Positions 7,105 to 9,719 of a stretch of DNA of 9,719 nucleotides are shown piece after piece. Origin of the DNA: an uncultured Intestinimonas sp. (GTDB taxonomy: Bacteria > Bacillota_A > Clostridia > Oscillospirales > Oscillospiraceae); assembly GCA_958435885.1 (NCBI GenBank), contig CAUBHZ010000040.1, positions 1 through 9,719 on the forward strand. Reading direction: 5' to 3'. The notes beneath the pieces were generated by a model. That model made no database searches. It was not told the DNA's origin and saw only the letters and a program-made list of their open reading frames with translations. A program made the translations under genes and the position numbers. Numbering within the stretch: the first letter of the stretch is position 1; the number at the start of each line of letters is the position of its first letter.

Positions 7105-7133
7105 AGTATATGCGCTTTTCCGCAAAATGTCAA
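7105..7133 (-). promoter_or_regulatory. Strong sigma-A promoter of the T-box/aspS2-gatCAB operon
   Basis: On the minus strand, a perfect TTGACA (7128-7133) and TATACT (7105-7110, one mismatch to TATAAT) are separated by 17 nt. Predicted transcription start is near 7097-7098, only a few bases before the base of Stem I, as usual for T-box leaders. The near-consensus promoter suggests high constitutive initiation, with regulation left to the T-box. Confidence 0.9.
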
Positions 7134-7157
7134 CTCCAAATTTTCTTTCCGCCGGGG

Positions 7158-7186
7158 TTTTGGTCTTTGTCGATTTGTGCTATACT
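7158..7186 (+). promoter_or_regulatory. Candidate extended -10 promoter of the uracil-DNA glycosylase operon
   Basis: TATACT at 7181-7186 is preceded by TGC, giving an extended -10 element (TGnTATACT). At 17-nt spacing the -35 position (7158-7163) reads TTTTGG, a poor match. Transcription would begin near 7193, leaving a leader of about 38 nt with AAGAGG about 10 nt before the ATG at 7231. It is divergent from, and does not overlap, the T-box operon promoter. Confidence 0.6.
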
Positions 7187-7230
7187 GCTGATACCCTTCA
7201 TTCCCCGTCAAGAAAAGAGGCGTTTTCAAC

Positions 7231-7842
7231 ATGCTCAACTGGAACGAACTGGAGGCCGCCTGCGGCGGCTGCCGGAACTGTTCGCTCTGTGAAACCAGGC
7301 ACCATGTGGTCTTCGGCGAGGGTCTACGCACCGCCGACCTCATGTTCATCGGCGAGGGCCCCGGCGAGCAGGAGGACCTGACCGGCCGCCCCTTCGTGGG
7401 CCGGGCCGGACAATTTTTGGACGAGATGCTCTCCATTATCGACCTGGACCGCTCCCGCTATTTCATCGGCAACATGGTCAAGTGCCGTCCTCCTCAGAAC
7501 CGGGACCCCCTGGAGCCGGAGATTGAGGCCTGCATCGGCTACCTGCGCAATCAGGTGGCCCTGATCCGGCCCAAGATCATCGTCTGCCTGGGCCGCATCG
7601 CCGCCACCCGGCTCATCCGGCCCGACTTCAAGATCACCCGGGAGCACGGCCAGTGGTTCGAGAAGGCCGGGGTCCACATGATGGCCATGTACCACCCCTC
7701 CGCCCTGCTCCGGGACCCGCGGAAGCGGCCCGAGGCCTTTGAGGACCTGAAAAAGCTCCAGGCCAAGATCCGGGAGGTCTGTCCAGACACCTACGCGGGG
7801 GTGGTGCCTTTGGGCCGGATGGCCGGGGAGGTGCAGGCATGA
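7231..7842 (+). CDS. Family 4 (iron-sulfur) uracil-DNA glycosylase
   Basis: A 203-residue base-excision repair enzyme that removes uracil, arising from cytosine deamination or dUMP misincorporation, from DNA. Motif 1 is GEGPGEQED (41-49), the family 4 type rather than the GLAPGxHG of family 5. It is followed by TGRPFVGRAG (51-60), NMVKCRPPQNRDP (81-93) and the DNA-contact motif YHPSALL (154-160, H155). Four cysteines at 17, 20, 85 and 101 have the spacing expected for the 4Fe-4S cluster ligands. C11 and C14 form an additional nearby CxxC pair that is not needed for the family pattern. Some 20 residues past the core lack recognisable motifs. The stop codon overlaps the next gene's start (ATGA), so the two are probably translated together. 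The KRRIH-type loop that marks UdgX is not seen. Confidence 0.94.
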   Translation: MLNWNELEAACGGCRNCSLCETRHHVVFGEGLRTADLMFIGEGPGEQEDLTGRPFVGRAGQFLDEMLSIIDLDRSRYFIGNMVKCRPPQNRDPLEPEIEACIGYLRNQVALIRPKIIVCLGRIAATRLIRPDFKITREHGQWFEKAGVHMMAMYHPSALLRDPRKRPEAFEDLKKLQAKIREVCPDTYAGVVPLGRMAGEVQA

Positions 7843-8519
7843 ACCAGACCCAGCACCCCGCCCAGATGTCCGAGGCCTACTCCCTGGGCGCCCTGCTCAC
7901 CGTGGGAGGCGGCTTTCTGGACGCCTACACCTACTTCACCCGGGGTGGCGTCTTCTCCAACGCCCAGACCGGCAACCTGGTGCTGCTGGCCATCCGGCTG
8001 GCCCAGGGAGACCTGACCGCCCTCCCCCGCTACCTGCCCCCCATCCTGTCCTTCGCCCTGGGCATCGTGGTGGCTGAGCTGATCCGGGACCGCTTCCGGG
8101 CCTCCCACACCCTCCACTGGCGGCAGGCGGTGGTGGCCCTGGAGGCCCTCATCCTCCTGGTCACCGCCTTCCTCCCCCAGGGTCCCTGGGACAGCGCCGT
8201 CAACGCCGCCGTCTCCTTCGTCTGCGCCATGCAGGTGGAGACCTTTCGCAAGATCCGGGGCAACGCCCTGGCCACCACCATGTGCACCGGCAACCTGCGC
8301 AGCGGCACAGAGCTCCTCTACCACGGCGTCCGCGGCCGGGACCCTGTCTCCCTCAAGCGCAGCTTTCAGTACTACGGCATCATCCTGTGCTTCCTGCTGG
8401 GCGGCGCCCTGGGCGTCTGGGCCACCGGCCTGCTGGCAGAGCAGGCCATCCTCCTCTGCTGCGGCCTGCTGGCCGTCATCTTCCTGGCCATGTTCCGCGC
8501 CCCCCAGGAGGCCGGCTGA
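7839..8519 (+). CDS. DUF1275 / YoaK-family integral membrane protein
   Basis: A 226-residue multi-pass membrane protein. The family signature is the N-terminal GGGFLDAYTYFTRGGVFSNA block (23-42) running into QTGNLVLLA, echoed by TTMCTGNLRSGTELL (146-160). Hydrophobic segments lie near 12-30, 41-55, 66-83, 97-113, 118-131, 178-197 and 202-219. Transport or permease-like roles have been suggested for the family, but no substrate is established, so none is assigned. The start overlaps the uracil-DNA glycosylase stop by 4 nt and has a GGGGAGG-type ribosome binding site inside that gene, indicating coupling. A functional link between DNA repair and this membrane protein is not evident from sequence. 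It is the last gene before a shared terminator. Confidence 0.88.
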   Translation: MNQTQHPAQMSEAYSLGALLTVGGGFLDAYTYFTRGGVFSNAQTGNLVLLAIRLAQGDLTALPRYLPPILSFALGIVVAELIRDRFRASHTLHWRQAVVALEALILLVTAFLPQGPWDSAVNAAVSFVCAMQVETFRKIRGNALATTMCTGNLRSGTELLYHGVRGRDPVSLKRSFQYYGIILCFLLGGALGVWATGLLAEQAILLCCGLLAVIFLAMFRAPQEAG

Positions 8520-8536
8520 AGGCCGTACATCCATGA

Positions 8537-8568
8537 AAAAGCTCCGGACCCGACGGCCCGGAGCTTTT
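8537..8568. terminator. Bidirectional terminator between convergent operons
   Basis: AAAAGCTCCGG (8537-8547) pairs perfectly with CCGGAGCTTTT (8558-8568) around a 10-nt loop. It lies 17 nt past the YoaK-family stop on the plus strand and just past the stop of the FUSC-like gene on the minus strand. Each strand has a short T-run, so it can serve both transcripts. Confidence 0.88.
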
Positions 8569-8576
8569 CGCATTTT

Positions 8577-9113
8577 TCATGATTTCTCTTCCCGTTCTTC
8601 CTCCGGCCGGTGGTCGGGGAGAACCGCGTTGACGCCGAAGGCGATGGCCACCCCCACCACCGTCTCGATGATCCGGGCGGCGGCGTAGTAGTACCGCTCC
8701 ACTCCCACCATGTCATTGATGAGGATGACGCAGGGCACGATACAGGCCATGCCGCAGGCGGTGGGCCGCCGGATGAGCAGACAGATCCAGATCCCCGCCA
8801 CACAGACCAGGCCCAGAATGGCGGTCTTGACGAGAGGCTGCCGGGCGGCCTCCCCCAGGGACAGGGCCAGCCCGCCCAGGGCGCCGCCCACGGCCACCCC
8901 GATGAACCGGGAGATTCCCTGCTGCATGGTCTGGCCCAGAGAGCTCTGCATGCACACCACGCAGGCGATGCAGGCATACAGAGGACCCATCTGCCCCAGG
9001 ATGCCCCCCAGCTCAGCGTGGTAGAGGAGGCCGAAGGGCACAAAGACCAGGTAGGAGAGCATGACGGCCACCGCCGTCTTGACGGTACGCATCCCCACGC
9101 CGGGGAGTTTCAT
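8577..9113 (-). CDS. Short FUSC / aromatic acid exporter (ArAE)-like membrane protein
   Basis: A 178-residue protein made almost entirely of membrane helices, at about 11-30, 42-58, 68-88, 96-114, 116-133 and 146-165, followed by a short charged tail (PDHRPEEEREEKS). The N-terminal GMRTVKTAVAVMLSY, the mid-protein SRFIGVAVGGALGG and the last helix ARIIETVVGVAIAFGVNAVLP resemble the FUSC/ArAE_1 membrane domain. The larger family members carry an additional cytoplasmic domain that is absent here, so this is a membrane-domain-only form that may oligomerise. Substrate is unknown. It starts 13 nt after the ybaB stop, with TGAGGAGG combining that stop codon and the ribosome binding site, so it is probably cotranscribed with dnaX-ybaB. 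It ends at the shared terminator. Confidence 0.78.
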   Translation of the reverse strand: MKLPGVGMRTVKTAVAVMLSYLVFVPFGLLYHAELGGILGQMGPLYACIACVVCMQSSLGQTMQQGISRFIGVAVGGALGGLALSLGEAARQPLVKTAILGLVCVAGIWICLLIRRPTACGMACIVPCVILINDMVGVERYYYAAARIIETVVGVAIAFGVNAVLPDHRPEEEREEKS

Positions 9114-9126
9114 GGTGTCGTCCTCC

Positions 9127-9474
9127 TCAGAAGGGCAGGTTGAGGCCTCCGGTGATCTGGCCCATGGCGGAGGCGGCGTCGGAGGAGGCCGAGCGCATGG
9201 CCTCGTTTACAGCCGCCACGATGAGATCCTGAAGCATCTCCACGTCGTCGGGGTCCACGGCCTCGGGGTCGATGGTAATGCTCTTGAGCTCGTGCTTGCC
9301 GCTCACAGTGGCGGAGACCACCCCGCCGCCGGCCTGGGCAGTGTACTCCTTGTTCTCCAGCTCGGCCTGCATCCGCTGCATGTCCTGCTGCATCTTCTGG
9401 GCCTGCTTGATCATATTCATGTTGATGCCGCCGCCCAGGCCGCCCATACCGCGGCTGCCGAATCCCTTTGCCAT
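9127..9474 (-). CDS. ybaB: YbaB/EbfC-family nucleoid-associated protein
   Basis: A 115-residue DNA-binding protein of the YbaB/EbfC family, which forms a dimer and binds DNA as a nucleoid-associated factor. A glycine- and methionine-rich N-terminus (MAKGFGSRGMGGLGGG) precedes a long helix MNMIKQAQKMQQDMQRMQAE (19-38). Next is the family core GGGVVSATVSGKHELKSITI (49-68) with DPEAVDPDDVEMLQDLIVAA, and a C-terminal helix. Length is typical. It starts just after the dnaX stop codon (7 nt gap) with AAGGAG about 9 nt upstream. The dnaX-ybaB pairing is conserved across many bacteria and supports the assignment; recR, which often follows, is not the next gene here. Confidence 0.95.
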   Translation of the reverse strand: MAKGFGSRGMGGLGGGINMNMIKQAQKMQQDMQRMQAELENKEYTAQAGGGVVSATVSGKHELKSITIDPEAVDPDDVEMLQDLIVAAVNEAMRSASSDAASAMGQITGGLNLPF

Positions 9475-9480
9475 TGTGCG

Positions 9481-9719
9481 TCACTCCTTGATGGTAATGT
9501 TATCAAACCGCCGGCCCATGGCCAGCAGATCGTCCAGATTGTCGTGGGCGGGGGCGGACGTCCCGGTGGGAGCCTTCCCCACCTTGGCCTGCACCCGCAC
9601 TGCCTCGCCCAGCCTGGCCTGGGCCAGGACCCGGATGGCCTCCAGCACCGCCGGACGGCTCACCACGCCCTTCACCAGCTCGTCGTCCACCCACAGGGTG
9701 AGGACGCCGGGCTCCAGAT
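9481..9719 (-). CDS. dnaX: DNA polymerase III subunit gamma/tau, C-terminal end (partial)
   Basis: Only the last 78 codons are present; the gene runs off the right edge, so its 5' end is missing. The visible part reads LEPGVLTLWVDDELVKGVVS, then a helix with RPAVLEAIRVLAQARLGEAV, a Gly/Thr/Ala/Pro linker, and a terminal helix DNLDDLLAMGRRFDNITIKE. The LTLWVDDE strand followed by a helix and a short acidic-then-basic tail fits the extreme C-terminus of clamp-loader gamma/tau proteins in Firmicutes. The position directly upstream of ybaB, 6 nt away, strongly supports the call. The GTG at 9688-9690 is an internal valine codon, not a start, because the frame stays open to the window edge. The ATPase domain is outside the window. 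Confidence 0.87.
   Translation of the reverse strand, partial: LEPGVLTLWVDDELVKGVVSRPAVLEAIRVLAQARLGEAVRVQAKVGKAPTGTSAPAHDNLDDLLAMGRRFDNITIKE

Noticed and set aside
9481..9690. A stand-alone 69-residue gene starting with GTG at 9690.
   Set aside because: The frame continues without a stop to the window edge and the sequence matches the DnaX C-terminus, so the GTG is internal.

Overview
The window is about 9.7 kb of GC-rich DNA with tight bacterial gene packing. The gene set points to a high-GC member of the Clostridia, probably Oscillospiraceae of the Flavonifractor/Intestinimonas/Lawsonibacter type. The main evidence is a T-box leader (a Gram-positive device), an archaeal-type AspRS encoded directly with gatCAB, strong AGGAGG ribosome binding sites, and a dnaX-ybaB pair. 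The genus is inferred from style and content only.

Layout from left to right. (1) 1-87 holds no convincing gene but has two adjacent perfect hairpins. A bidirectional terminator follows at 88-134. (2) 142-2070, minus strand: a secreted, C-terminally membrane-anchored 5'-nucleotidase/UshA-type metallophosphoesterase with its own candidate promoter. (3) 2188-7133, minus strand: a complete tRNA-dependent amidation operon. It runs from a near-consensus promoter (TTGACA, 17 nt, TATACT) through a T-box riboswitch to aspS2, gatC, gatA and gatB, and ends in a strong intrinsic terminator. (4) 7181-8519, plus strand, divergent: a family 4 iron-sulfur uracil-DNA glycosylase overlapping by 4 nt a DUF1275/YoaK membrane protein. 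(5) 8537-8568: a terminator shared by convergent operons. (6) 8577-9719, minus strand: the 3' end of dnaX, then ybaB/ebfC, then a short FUSC/aromatic-acid-exporter-like membrane protein.

The centrepiece is the amidation operon. A non-discriminating AspRS would charge both tRNA-Asp and tRNA-Asn with aspartate, and GatCAB would convert Asp-tRNA-Asn to Asn-tRNA-Asn (and probably Glu-tRNA-Gln to Gln-tRNA-Gln). The T-box leader can be folded by eye: Stem I with a kink-turn, AG bulge and distal loop, a Stem III hairpin, a T-box GGGTGGTACCGCGG, and mutually exclusive antiterminator and terminator. The specifier loop reads C-AAC-A. The expected codon is AAC (Asn), but a one-base shift gives CAA (Gln), the other product of GatCAB. 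A dual-codon T-box sensing tRNA-Asn and tRNA-Glu is known on the transamidation operon of Clostridium acetobutylicum, so an Asn/Gln version here is the most interesting testable idea in the window. I saw no CRISPR array, insertion sequence, phage gene or evident new defence system.
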